Shown: positions 51,882-59,564 of the stretch, one piece after another
How the letters are laid out: every line of letters begins with the position of its first letter
How positions within the stretch are numbered: the stretch's first letter is position 1
From: Atopostipes sp963558565
GTDB taxonomy: Bacteria; Bacillota; Bacilli; Lactobacillales; Carnobacteriaceae_A
NCBI GenBank assembly: GCA_963558565.1
Contig: CAUWGX010000002.1
Span: forward strand, 186,001-250,000
Length of the DNA: 64,000 bases
Direction of reading: 5' to 3'
The notes under the pieces: model-generated
The model's database searches: none
Told to the model about the DNA's origin: nothing
What the model saw: the letters and a program-made list of their open reading frames with translations, nothing else
Program-made: the position numbers and the translations under genes

Positions 51882-52301
51882 TCAATCAACCAATTGCAGA
51901 GGAAAGACATAGACGTTTCTATCTTTGTCCTCTGCATCTTTTTGTGTTTCTTGGAAAGGCTCGTCGATGACTTTGACTTCACCTTTATATTCATAATGGC
52001 TGGGTTTAAGCTTCTCGAATAAGTAAAGTTTTTGATTGTTTTCTTTATAATGGTTTAATTCACGATTTTGCCAGGGTTTTTCTAAGCTTTGATCGCCTGT
52101 GCGTCCGATCGCGGTGAAATATAAAATATCTTCTTGCCAGCGATTTTGATAAAGTCCGTATTTAGGGTCATTGATAAGCACTAAAAGGTTTAATTTTTTA
52201 GATTTTCGAATACCTCCTTCGTATTGACAATGAAAAACTTCTGTAATTTCTTTATTATTTAAGATCGTTCCGATTTCTAAAGAACCCACATTCTTTGGCA
52301 T
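51882..52301 (-). CDS. Stand-alone ScoMcrA-like SRA-domain protein
   Basis: A 139-residue protein that resembles the SRA-like domain found in front of HNH nucleases in ScoMcrA-type modification-dependent restriction enzymes. Matching blocks are GSLEIGTILNNKEITEVF, GGIRKSKKLNLLVLI, EDILYFTAIGRTGDQSL and VFPLQL. Such domains read modified DNA bases. No nuclease domain follows here and no restriction gene is adjacent. The ATG at 52301 lies 9 bases after GAGGAG; a GTG at 52310 touches that site. Function is inferred from the fold family only. Confidence 0.68.
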   Translation of the reverse strand: MPKNVGSLEIGTILNNKEITEVFHCQYEGGIRKSKKLNLLVLINDPKYGLYQNRWQEDILYFTAIGRTGDQSLEKPWQNRELNHYKENNQKLYLFEKLKPSHYEYKGEVKVIDEPFQETQKDAEDKDRNVYVFPLQLVD

Positions 52302-52473
52302 TGTAGTCACTCCTCGAACATTCTTATTATAAAGTAGTGTAGTAAAAAGACGCGTGTTTTACAAAAAAGCAGCCTGAAGAATGTTGGCTTTTGAAGGTTA
52401 TTAACATTAATTTTCATCATAGCTGGCCTCCTTTTGTATTCATGGGTTAATCCTCTCTGTTGCCAATCATGAA

Positions 52474-52502
52474 TTGTTTTTTAGTTTCTTTTTGACTAAA
52501 AT
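52474..52502 (+). promoter_or_regulatory. Promoter of the HAD phosphatase gene
   Basis: TTGTTT (52474-52479), 17 bases, TAAAAT (52497-52502). It lies 32 bases before the ATG. Confidence 0.6.
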
Positions 52503-52533
52503 AAAAGAGAATCAAGAAAGGGAGAAGCAGAGC

Positions 52534-53196
52534 ATGAAAGGAATCATTTTCGATTTTAATGGGACGATGGTATTTGATGGACACTTGCATGAAAAAGCTT
52601 GGGTGGATATGATCAAAAAACATAATGAAGAAGTTTCGGCAGAAGAAATCATTCATTATATTCATGGAAGAACAAATGAAGCAACGATTAAACATTTTAT
52701 GGGCGAAGTAAGTGATGAAGAAGTCCAGGCATTGGCTGAGGAAAAAGAACAGGAATATCAACGGTTGGTCCGAGAAGAAAACATCGGCTATGTCGATGGC
52801 ACAGAAGAGTTACTGGATGAACTCGTTCGAAAAGAAATTCCTTTCACGATTGCGACCGCAAGCCCAGCGATCAATATTGATTTTTATTTTGATTACTTTG
52901 AACTTGATCGTTGGTTTAAACGCGAAGAGATTATTTTTGATGATGGGACTTTTCCAGGAAAACCAGATCCATCGATTTATAAAATAGCGGCTGAAAGTTT
53001 AAATTTAGAGCCAGCAGACTGTGTAGTCATTGAAGATGCAGTGTCGGGCATCCAATCCGCTAATCGTGCAAATATCGGAAAAGTTTTTGTGATGGTCGAT
53101 TCTGAAAAACAAAAAGAATACTATGAAAATTCCGACTTAGAAATGGCAGCTATTATTAGCGACTTTCATTCTTTTTTAGATCGTATAAGGGAATAA
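52534..53196 (+). CDS. HAD-superfamily hydrolase, beta-phosphoglucomutase-like
   Basis: A 220-residue HAD protein with the alpha-helical cap of subfamily I. Motif I reads IIFDFNGTM: the nucleophile Asp7 is present, but the second Asp of DxD is Asn9. Motif II is IATAS, motif III the Lys of GKPDPSIY, motif IV VVIEDAVSGIQSA. Members remove phosphate from sugar phosphates or act as beta-phosphoglucomutase; the latter usually needs the second Asp. The ATG at 52534 follows AAGGGAG; a longer start at 52474 lies in the promoter. Confidence 0.9.
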   Translation: MKGIIFDFNGTMVFDGHLHEKAWVDMIKKHNEEVSAEEIIHYIHGRTNEATIKHFMGEVSDEEVQALAEEKEQEYQRLVREENIGYVDGTEELLDELVRKEIPFTIATASPAINIDFYFDYFELDRWFKREEIIFDDGTFPGKPDPSIYKIAAESLNLEPADCVVIEDAVSGIQSANRANIGKVFVMVDSEKQKEYYENSDLEMAAIISDFHSFLDRIRE

Positions 53197-53529
53197 TCGA
53201 TTATTTCAGTGCTCTCTCTTAAGAAATTCCTTTATTCTTTGAAAATTCTTTCTAAGTTGTCTAACAGAAGGTCACTTTGTGTCACGGCGGGAAGATCATT
53301 CATTTATCTTCCATTAGGACAGATTTGAAATGACTGATTAAAAATAAAAAATGCTAGAGCTTTTTTGAAAAGGAATTGATAAGATCAAAAGGATTATTTA
53401 TGGTATGATAGGCACTTGGGTATAGTACATCAAATAAAGGGAAAGATTCATTTTTATTCTTTGCACTTTCGGATTGTATTATGGTCAAAATTATTCTATC
53501 TTGTCACCTTAACAAAAAGAAAGGATAAA
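53197..53529. other. Intergenic stretch before the first ATP-grasp gene
   Basis: About 330 bases. A small hairpin GGAAGAT/ATCTTCC at 53290-53312 lacks a T-run and is a poor terminator. A TATGAT at 53404-53409 could be a -10, without a good -35. Nothing else is supported. The frame of the next gene stays open back to 53416, but without a ribosome-binding site. Confidence 0.4.
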
Positions 53530-54774
53530 TTGTTAACAATGGATACTACTAAAAAGCAAGATTTTCTGCCTATCCTTATAGGAACTGATCTAAACTGCTA
53601 TACAATGTCAATTTCATTTCATGAAGAATATGGCATTAAGCCAGTGGTGGTAGGAAAAGCACCGGTTCCTTATACTGAAGGAAGTACAATCATCGAAGAG
53701 TTTTATTACACGGACCGGATTGATGATACGGCTTATTTTATAGACTACTTAAAAACTTTGGCGGAAAAGTATCATCAAGATTATGAGAAACTATTACTTA
53801 TTGGAACCAACGATGCTTATGTAACATTTATTATCGAAAATAAAGAAGCGTTAGCTGAAGATTTTGAGTTTAACTATCCTGATGCAGCGTTAGTGCCGGA
53901 GCTCTTTTTGAAAAAGAACTTTTATCGTTTGTGTGAGGAGCACGGGTTAGTTACCCCTTTGACTTATTTTTACTCTTGTAAAGAAGAAGAACCGTTTGAT
54001 AAAGAGGTTCCTTTTCCACTAATTGTCAAACCAAGTAACGGCATTGAATATTATGCGAATCCATTTGAAGGGATGCAGAAGGTCTATAAAGTTGAAAACT
54101 ATAATGAATTAAATAAAGTCATTCAAACAATCAAAAATAGTGGATACCGTGATGAATTGATTATCCAAGATTATATCCCGGGAGACGACACACATATGTG
54201 GGACGCGGTGTATTATGGCGACCGTAATCGAAACGCGCAATTAATTTCCTTTGGACAAGTGGTTCTTCAAGAACCAACCACAACAGGTGTTGGCAATTAT
54301 ACAGCTTTGATTGTGCGTCAAAATAAAGAAGTGATGGACAAACTTGTTCGCTTTATGGAAGATATTGGTTATAAAGGCTTTGCGAACTTTGATATTAAAT
54401 ATGACCCTCGAGATGGTACGTACAAACTTTTCGAAGTCAATATCCGCCAAGGACGCTCAAGTTACTATCTAACACAAAGTGGTTACAATATCGCAAAAAT
54501 TATCGTCGACGATGTGATTTATAAAAAAGACAAAGATTTTCGTTATGTGGAAGGCGACCATATTTTTGCGGTCATTCCAAAGGGTGTCTTGAAACGTTAT
54601 GTTTCAAATCCAAAAATTGCTGCAGAAGTACGTCAATTAATTAAAGATGGAAAATATAAAAACCCCATTTTTTATAAGCCAGATAAAGGTTTGAAACGAA
54701 AATTCCTCATGTTATTGCGTCAGATTAATTACTTTAGAAAATATAAGAATAATCAGATTGAGGACAAAGGATAA
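53530..54774 (+). CDS. ATP-grasp D-aspartate-ligase-like enzyme, copy 1
   Basis: A 414-residue ATP-grasp ligase resembling the D-aspartate ligases (Asl) of Enterococcus faecium and Lactococcus, which add D-Asp to the side-chain amine of residue 3 of the peptidoglycan precursor. Matching blocks: PILIGTDLNCYTMSISFHEEYGI, FPLIVKPSN, IIQDYIPGDDTHM, FDIKYDPRDGTYKLFE and the metal-binding VNIRQGRSSYY. The TTG at 53530 lies 5 bases after AAGGA; an ATG at 53539 is the alternative. A terminator separates it from the second copy. Confidence 0.83.
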   Translation: MLTMDTTKKQDFLPILIGTDLNCYTMSISFHEEYGIKPVVVGKAPVPYTEGSTIIEEFYYTDRIDDTAYFIDYLKTLAEKYHQDYEKLLLIGTNDAYVTFIIENKEALAEDFEFNYPDAALVPELFLKKNFYRLCEEHGLVTPLTYFYSCKEEEPFDKEVPFPLIVKPSNGIEYYANPFEGMQKVYKVENYNELNKVIQTIKNSGYRDELIIQDYIPGDDTHMWDAVYYGDRNRNAQLISFGQVVLQEPTTTGVGNYTALIVRQNKEVMDKLVRFMEDIGYKGFANFDIKYDPRDGTYKLFEVNIRQGRSSYYLTQSGYNIAKIIVDDVIYKKDKDFRYVEGDHIFAVIPKGVLKRYVSNPKIAAEVRQLIKDGKYKNPIFYKPDKGLKRKFLMLLRQINYFRKYKNNQIEDKG

Positions 54775-54784
54775 GGATAAAAAT

Positions 54785-54818
54785 AAAGAGAGGCTGCAAG
54801 GGAAGTCTCTCTTTTTGT
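54785..54818 (+). terminator. Terminator between the two ATP-grasp genes
   Basis: AAAGAGAGGCT and AGTCTCTCTTT pair with one G-U, followed by a T-run. The second gene then has its own TATAAT at 54863-54868, with a weak -35. Confidence 0.7.
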
Positions 54819-54924
54819 GTACAGAAAAATCTAGAAAAGCTGGAAACCCTTATATTTTGAAGTATAATAGGTTCAATTATCCTCTAATGGTTCGTTGGTG
54901 AACAGAAACAAATAGAGTGGAAAG

Positions 54925-56151
54925 TTGGAAACTCAGATGGAGTTTAAAGAACGAGAATTTGTCGCTGTTGTTTTAGGCGGCGATATTAATACATATAGTG
55001 TAGCTCGTGCGTTCTATGAAGAATACCAGATCAAAACAACAGTTATGGGGAAATATCGAACAGGTCCCAGTTATGGGAGTCGCATTATTGACTACATTGC
55101 GAATGAAAAAATTGACCAGACGAAAACCTTTTTAAAACAAGTGAATGCTTTTGCGCAGCAGTATTCCAAGAAGAAAATTATTTTATTAGGAGCCGGCGAT
55201 AATTATATTAATATGATCACTAAAAATCGCCAACACTTAGCAGAGAATATTATTGTGCCTTTTATTTCACATGATTTGATGGATCAATTGCAACGAAAAG
55301 ATTATTTTTATTCTTTATGTGAGGAAGTAGGCGTCGCTTATCCGGATACGGTGATTGTGACGAAAGAAATGGGATTGGATTTTGAAGTCCCTTTTTCTTA
55401 TCCCGTTATTTTAAAATCTTCAGAGAGTATTCATTACTGGGATTATCCTTTTCCTGAACAAGAAAAAGTATTTACAATCAATAATCGCCAAGAATTAGAA
55501 GATATGATTACGAAAATTTATGCAGCCGGTTATCCGGAGAACTTGATTGTTCAAGATATGATTCCTGGCAATGATGAGTCGATGTACGTATTGACTTCTT
55601 ACTCGAATCAATGGGGCAAGGTGAAGATGATGTGTCTCGGACATGTTTTGCTGGAAGAACACACCCCTTTAGGGAAAGGGAATCATGCGGTTATTATTAC
55701 CACTTATAAAAAAGAATTGTTAAAACAAGCGCAAGCGTTTTTAGAAACGATTCATTATACAGGGTATTCAAACTTTGATATTAAATACGATATGCGCGAC
55801 GGCCAATATAAATTTTTCGAAATTAATACGCGGCAAGGGCGTAGTAATTATTATGTGACAGGGGCTGGTTTTAATATTGCTCATTATTTAGTTGAGGATT
55901 ACATTTATCAAGAAGGCCAAGCCTTCGAAGTAATGAAAAAACCTTATTTATGGTCGGTGGTCCCGAAGCAAGTGGCTTTCAAATATGTGAAGATGCAAGA
56001 AAATTTAGACTTGATGAAAGATTTAATCAAAGAAGAGAAAATGTGTAATCCTTTGTTTTTTCAAGAGGATTTACCTTTCGGACGTTTTATGCGAATGATG
56101 AAAAATCACTTCAGTCATTTTAGGAAATTTAGAAAATATTATAGTTCTTAA
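54925..56151 (+). CDS. ATP-grasp D-aspartate-ligase-like enzyme, copy 2
   Basis: A 408-residue paralogue of the preceding ligase. VAVVLGGDINTYSVARAFYEEYQI, CLGHVLLEEHTPLGKGNHAVI, FDIKYDMRDGQYKFFE and INTRQGRSNYYVTGAGFN are close to the enterococcal D-aspartate ligase, closer than those of copy 1. ATP-grasp lysine and Glu/Asn metal ligands are intact. It lies 15-21 bases before an Asp/Glu racemase and then a MurE-type ligase. The start is TTG at 54925 or ATG at 54937; I keep the former. D-Asp or D-Glu as substrate is an inference. Confidence 0.86.
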   Translation: METQMEFKEREFVAVVLGGDINTYSVARAFYEEYQIKTTVMGKYRTGPSYGSRIIDYIANEKIDQTKTFLKQVNAFAQQYSKKKIILLGAGDNYINMITKNRQHLAENIIVPFISHDLMDQLQRKDYFYSLCEEVGVAYPDTVIVTKEMGLDFEVPFSYPVILKSSESIHYWDYPFPEQEKVFTINNRQELEDMITKIYAAGYPENLIVQDMIPGNDESMYVLTSYSNQWGKVKMMCLGHVLLEEHTPLGKGNHAVIITTYKKELLKQAQAFLETIHYTGYSNFDIKYDMRDGQYKFFEINTRQGRSNYYVTGAGFNIAHYLVEDYIYQEGQAFEVMKKPYLWSVVPKQVAFKYVKMQENLDLMKDLIKEEKMCNPLFFQEDLPFGRFMRMMKNHFSHFRKFRKYYSS

Positions 56152-56172
56152 TGGGGATAAAGGGGGATGGCC

Positions 56173-56874
56173 GTGAAAAAGAAATTAGGCGTCATCGGTG
56201 GTATGGGGACAGAAGCAACGAGTTATTTCTTCGAAGAGTTAGTCGCTCATACTCAAATAGCAAAAGATCAAGATCACTTAGATACAATCATCTTCAATCA
56301 TGCAACGCTTCCTGACCGGACGAATGCGATCTTATCTGGCGATACAGAGGAACTAACCAATCGTTTAATTGAAGATGTTAAGTTATTAGAAAAAATTGGC
56401 GTAGAAAATATTGCAATTCCATGTAACACTGCACACTATTTTTATGATACCATTCAAAAAGAAACAAAGATCCCCATTATCCATATGGTGAAAGAAAGTG
56501 TTGCAGAAGCTCTGACGCGCTTTGAAAATGTCGAAAAAATTGGCATTATGGCGACAGCAGGTACGATTCAAACAAAAATCTATCACAACGAGTGTGCAGC
56601 TCAAGGGGTAGAAGCAGTCGTTCCATCCGCAGCCAAGCAAGCGGATCTGATGTCGTTAATCTATGATGAAATTAAAAGAGGGATACCTGGAACTTTTGAT
56701 AAATTCGAGCGCGTATATAACGAGTTAATGGAGACAGGTAGTGATGTTGTTCTTTTAGCATGCACGGAATTATCTGTCTTTAAAAAAAGAAATAAAATTT
56801 ATGAGACCTGTTTAGATGCCTTGGATATTTTAGTCAGAGAATCTATTCAGCGTTCCAATGCAGAATATCAATAG
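56173..56874 (+). CDS. Aspartate/glutamate racemase
   Basis: A 233-residue cofactor-independent racemase making D-Asp (or D-Glu). The two catalytic cysteines are Cys84 in IPCNTAHYF and Cys197 in LLACTEL, and the N-terminus is KLGVIGGMGTEATSYF. The GTG at 56173 lies 7 bases after AAGGGGG, whereas an ATG at 56167 almost touches it. Adjacent ligase genes of the Asl family suggest D-aspartate supply for the cross-bridge; the pair racemase plus ligase is known in Enterococcus faecium. MurI, essential for D-Glu, is a different family branch. Confidence 0.9.
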   Translation: MKKKLGVIGGMGTEATSYFFEELVAHTQIAKDQDHLDTIIFNHATLPDRTNAILSGDTEELTNRLIEDVKLLEKIGVENIAIPCNTAHYFYDTIQKETKIPIIHMVKESVAEALTRFENVEKIGIMATAGTIQTKIYHNECAAQGVEAVVPSAAKQADLMSLIYDEIKRGIPGTFDKFERVYNELMETGSDVVLLACTELSVFKKRNKIYETCLDALDILVRESIQRSNAEYQ

Positions 56875-56889
56875 AAAGAAGTATGACTC

Positions 56890-58413
56890 ATGACACTTAC
56901 ACATTATTCTTTAAAACATTATGTTAACGAACTGAACAAGATCAATCTTTTAACGAATGAAGAACTATTTGGACAAGGTGAAACAACTGTCACAGGATTA
57001 GAATTTAATTCCAAAAAAGTGAAACCTGGCACCTTGTTTATTTGTAAAGGTGCAAACTTTAAGAAGGAATTTCTATTAGAAGCGATTGAGCGGGGCGCCA
57101 TTGGGTATGTCGCTGAAGAAAAATATGAAGTTGGGGAAAAAATGCCGGCGTTATTCGTTTCTGATATTCGGGAGGCGATGGCCCCTTTAGCAGATATTTT
57201 CTTTAACTCACCGCAAGAAAAATTAAAGATTATCGGTATTGGTGGGACAAAAGGAAAAACGACGACCGCTTATTATATGAAGTTAATATTAGACGAATAT
57301 TTAAAAGCTGCTGGTCAATTATCAGCAGGTTTGATTTCGACAATTTCGACTTATGATGGCTTGATAGAAGAAGAGTCAAAAAATACCACCCCCGAAGCTT
57401 TGGACTTACAACGTCATTTGGCGAACGCAGTCGAAGCAGGTTTGGAATATATGGTGATGGAAGTCTCTAGTCAAGCGTTGAAATATCATCGAACAGACGA
57501 GGTGCAGTTTGATGTGGGGATCTTCTTAAATATCGATGAAGACCACATCAGTCCGGTAGAGCATCCGAACTTTGAGGATTATATAAAATCAAAAGCTAAA
57601 ATGTTTGGCCAAACAAAAGAGTTGATTGTGAATCGTGAAACGCAAGAAGCCGATTATATTTTAAAACGAGCACAGGAAGCCGAAAAATACTATACATTTA
57701 GTTTGGTTGCTCCGGAAGCTGACTATTATGCTGACAATGTAGAGACCATTGATTTAGAAAGTAACTTCAGTGTGCGAGCGAAAGATTTTGAAGAAAGTTA
57801 TACACTTTCAATGCCAGGTGAATTTAATGTCGAGAACGCTTTGTCAGCCATTGCAGCGATTGATTTACTAAATATTCCACAAAAATTCGCCCAACAAGCT
57901 TTAAGTAAAGCGAGAGTACCAGGACGTATGGGGATTTTTTCAACGACTGATAAACAAATCATCGCTATTTCCGACTATGCGCATAATCGCTTAAGTTTTG
58001 AACAGTTAACGTTATCTATGCGAAAAGCTTATCCAGGGTACAAGGTGGTTTCTGTTTTTGGGGCTCCTGGAGGGAAAGCGCTAGGACGACGAAAAGAGCT
58101 CGGTGAAGTTGGTGGAAAATATTCGGATTATGTTTATATCACGATGGACGACCCTGAATTTGAAGAGGTAAGCGAAATTTCTCAAGAAATTGCTCGCTAT
58201 GTGGAAGCGGAAAATACACCTTACGAAATAATAGAAAACCGTGAAGAAGCAATCAAAACAGCCTTCCAGCATATAGAAGATAAAACAATTCTTTTAGTTA
58301 TTGGCAAGGGACACGAAACAACGATGAAGATAAACGGTAAAAATGTCTCCATGAAATCGGATGATCAAGTCATTCAAGAAGCCATCGAACAATATAACCA
58401 AAAGAATGTTTAG
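56890..58413 (+). CDS. murE: MurE-type UDP-MurNAc-tripeptide synthetase
   Basis: A 507-residue Mur ligase adding residue 3 to UDP-MurNAc-L-Ala-D-Glu. The P-loop is GIGGTKGKTTT (residues 116-126), with TKGKT as in streptococcal L-lysine-adding MurE. MEVSSQAL, FDVGIFLNIDEDH and KARVPGRMGIF are typical. The specificity motif is DDPE (420-423), against DDPN in most Lys-type and DNPR in meso-DAP-type enzymes, so Lys or ornithine rather than DAP. It lies 15 bases after the racemase. It may be the sole murE or a second one. Confidence 0.9.
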   Translation: MTLTHYSLKHYVNELNKINLLTNEELFGQGETTVTGLEFNSKKVKPGTLFICKGANFKKEFLLEAIERGAIGYVAEEKYEVGEKMPALFVSDIREAMAPLADIFFNSPQEKLKIIGIGGTKGKTTTAYYMKLILDEYLKAAGQLSAGLISTISTYDGLIEEESKNTTPEALDLQRHLANAVEAGLEYMVMEVSSQALKYHRTDEVQFDVGIFLNIDEDHISPVEHPNFEDYIKSKAKMFGQTKELIVNRETQEADYILKRAQEAEKYYTFSLVAPEADYYADNVETIDLESNFSVRAKDFEESYTLSMPGEFNVENALSAIAAIDLLNIPQKFAQQALSKARVPGRMGIFSTTDKQIIAISDYAHNRLSFEQLTLSMRKAYPGYKVVSVFGAPGGKALGRRKELGEVGGKYSDYVYITMDDPEFEEVSEISQEIARYVEAENTPYEIIENREEAIKTAFQHIEDKTILLVIGKGHETTMKINGKNVSMKSDDQVIQEAIEQYNQKNV

Positions 58414-58440
58414 AAGTGAAGGAAGAAAGGAGGGGGCCAA

Positions 58441-59220
58441 TTGACTAATGCAGATAAGCCTTATGGTTCCGTATTGATAAAAGCTGTTCAAATCTTAGAT
58501 TTATTATCGCAACGAGCAGAACCGCAAATGATGTCAGAAATTTCAAAATATACTGAAATTACGATGCCGACAACTAATAAGATTTTAGATACGTTAGATT
58601 TAGTTGGTTTTGTTTCGCGGGACAGTCAAACAAAAGAGTATTCGTTGGGACCGCGTTTAATTCAGTTAGCCAATGCTTCTTTTATTCAATTTGATATTGC
58701 ACGTGAAACGTATACTACATTGAAACATTTGTATGAGAATGTGAATACTACAGTCAACTTAGGGATGTTTCAAGACAATCAAGTGATGTTTGTCAATAAA
58801 TTTACGGAGCGAGACAGTTCGGAACAAACGATTTCGCGGATTGGATTTACTCAGCCTATTTACTGCTCGGCGATGGGGAAAGCTATCCTCGCTCGTTTTA
58901 CGCCTGAAGAAAGAAGGGCATATTTTGAACAAGTCGAATTTATACCGAGTACGAAACAAACTATTACAAGCACAGAAGCGTTGGAAGAAGAAGTTCGATT
59001 CATTCAAGAACAAGGTTATGCTGTTGATGATCGTGAAGCGGAAGAAGATATTTATTGTGTAGGAACGACTTTTGAAGTTCCGGGGGATCCAAATTATTAC
59101 GCATTCAGTATTAGCTCTCCTTATGATCAAGTAGATAAAGCTCAGCATGAATATCTTGTCTCTGAACTAATGAAGACAAAAACAATTATTGAATACCAAC
59201 TAGCGAACGCACAAGAGTGA
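58441..59220 (+). CDS. IclR-family transcriptional regulator
   Basis: A 259-residue regulator with an N-terminal winged helix (KAVQILDLLSQRAEPQMMSEISKYTEI, here read in parts) and a C-terminal IclR effector domain (about 85-250) with SRIGFTQPIYCSAMGKAILA. Members sense small carbon compounds, often aromatic acids or uronate derivatives. It starts at TTG after AAAGGAGG, 27 bases after murE, yet looks functionally tied to the following sugar locus. It is the best candidate for the palindrome at 59368 and 61087. A terminator follows. Confidence 0.9.
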   Translation: MTNADKPYGSVLIKAVQILDLLSQRAEPQMMSEISKYTEITMPTTNKILDTLDLVGFVSRDSQTKEYSLGPRLIQLANASFIQFDIARETYTTLKHLYENVNTTVNLGMFQDNQVMFVNKFTERDSSEQTISRIGFTQPIYCSAMGKAILARFTPEERRAYFEQVEFIPSTKQTITSTEALEEEVRFIQEQGYAVDDREAEEDIYCVGTTFEVPGDPNYYAFSISSPYDQVDKAQHEYLVSELMKTKTIIEYQLANAQE

Positions 59221-59273
59221 GAAGTTTATGCTTAAAGCGATGTTTAAGTATAAAAATAGATATAGCAAGTGTT

Positions 59274-59305
59274 GAGGTTTCCTTTAAGGAAACCTCTTTA
59301 TTTTT
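59274..59305 (+). terminator. Terminator after the IclR gene
   Basis: GAGGTTTCC and GGAAACCTC form perfect arms around TTTAA, followed by TTTATTTTT. Confidence 0.86.
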
Positions 59306-59334
59306 AATTTTGTGGGAATAACTTCAAAAAATAG

Positions 59335-59400
59335 TTGAAAACGATTTCCTTTGTGTTAAAGTAATTCTAAGAAATAAGTCATCAGATGACACATTTCTTA
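59335..59400 (+). promoter_or_regulatory. Symporter promoter with cre and 33-base palindrome
   Basis: TTGAAA (59335-59340), 16 bases, TAAAGT (59357-59362) with TGT before it. A cre, TGAAAACGATTTCC (59336-59349), matches 13 of 14 consensus positions and covers the -35. The palindrome 59368-59400 is centred on A59384: TAAGAAAT, AA, GTCATC, A, GATGAC, AC, ATTTCTTA, with 14 of 16 pairs. It should lie at the transcription start, where a repressor would block. Confidence 0.8.
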
Positions 59401-59564
59401 TTTGGAAACAAAAACGGATATAATGTAAGCGTTTCATAAAGGTTTATAAATATTTCATTTATTTACCAGAAGGAGGGATCCAAAATAATCTTCATTAGAA
59501 AATTTATAAGAGAAGACAACAAGCACGTAATAAAAAATAATGAATACTTTGGAGGAGTTATATT

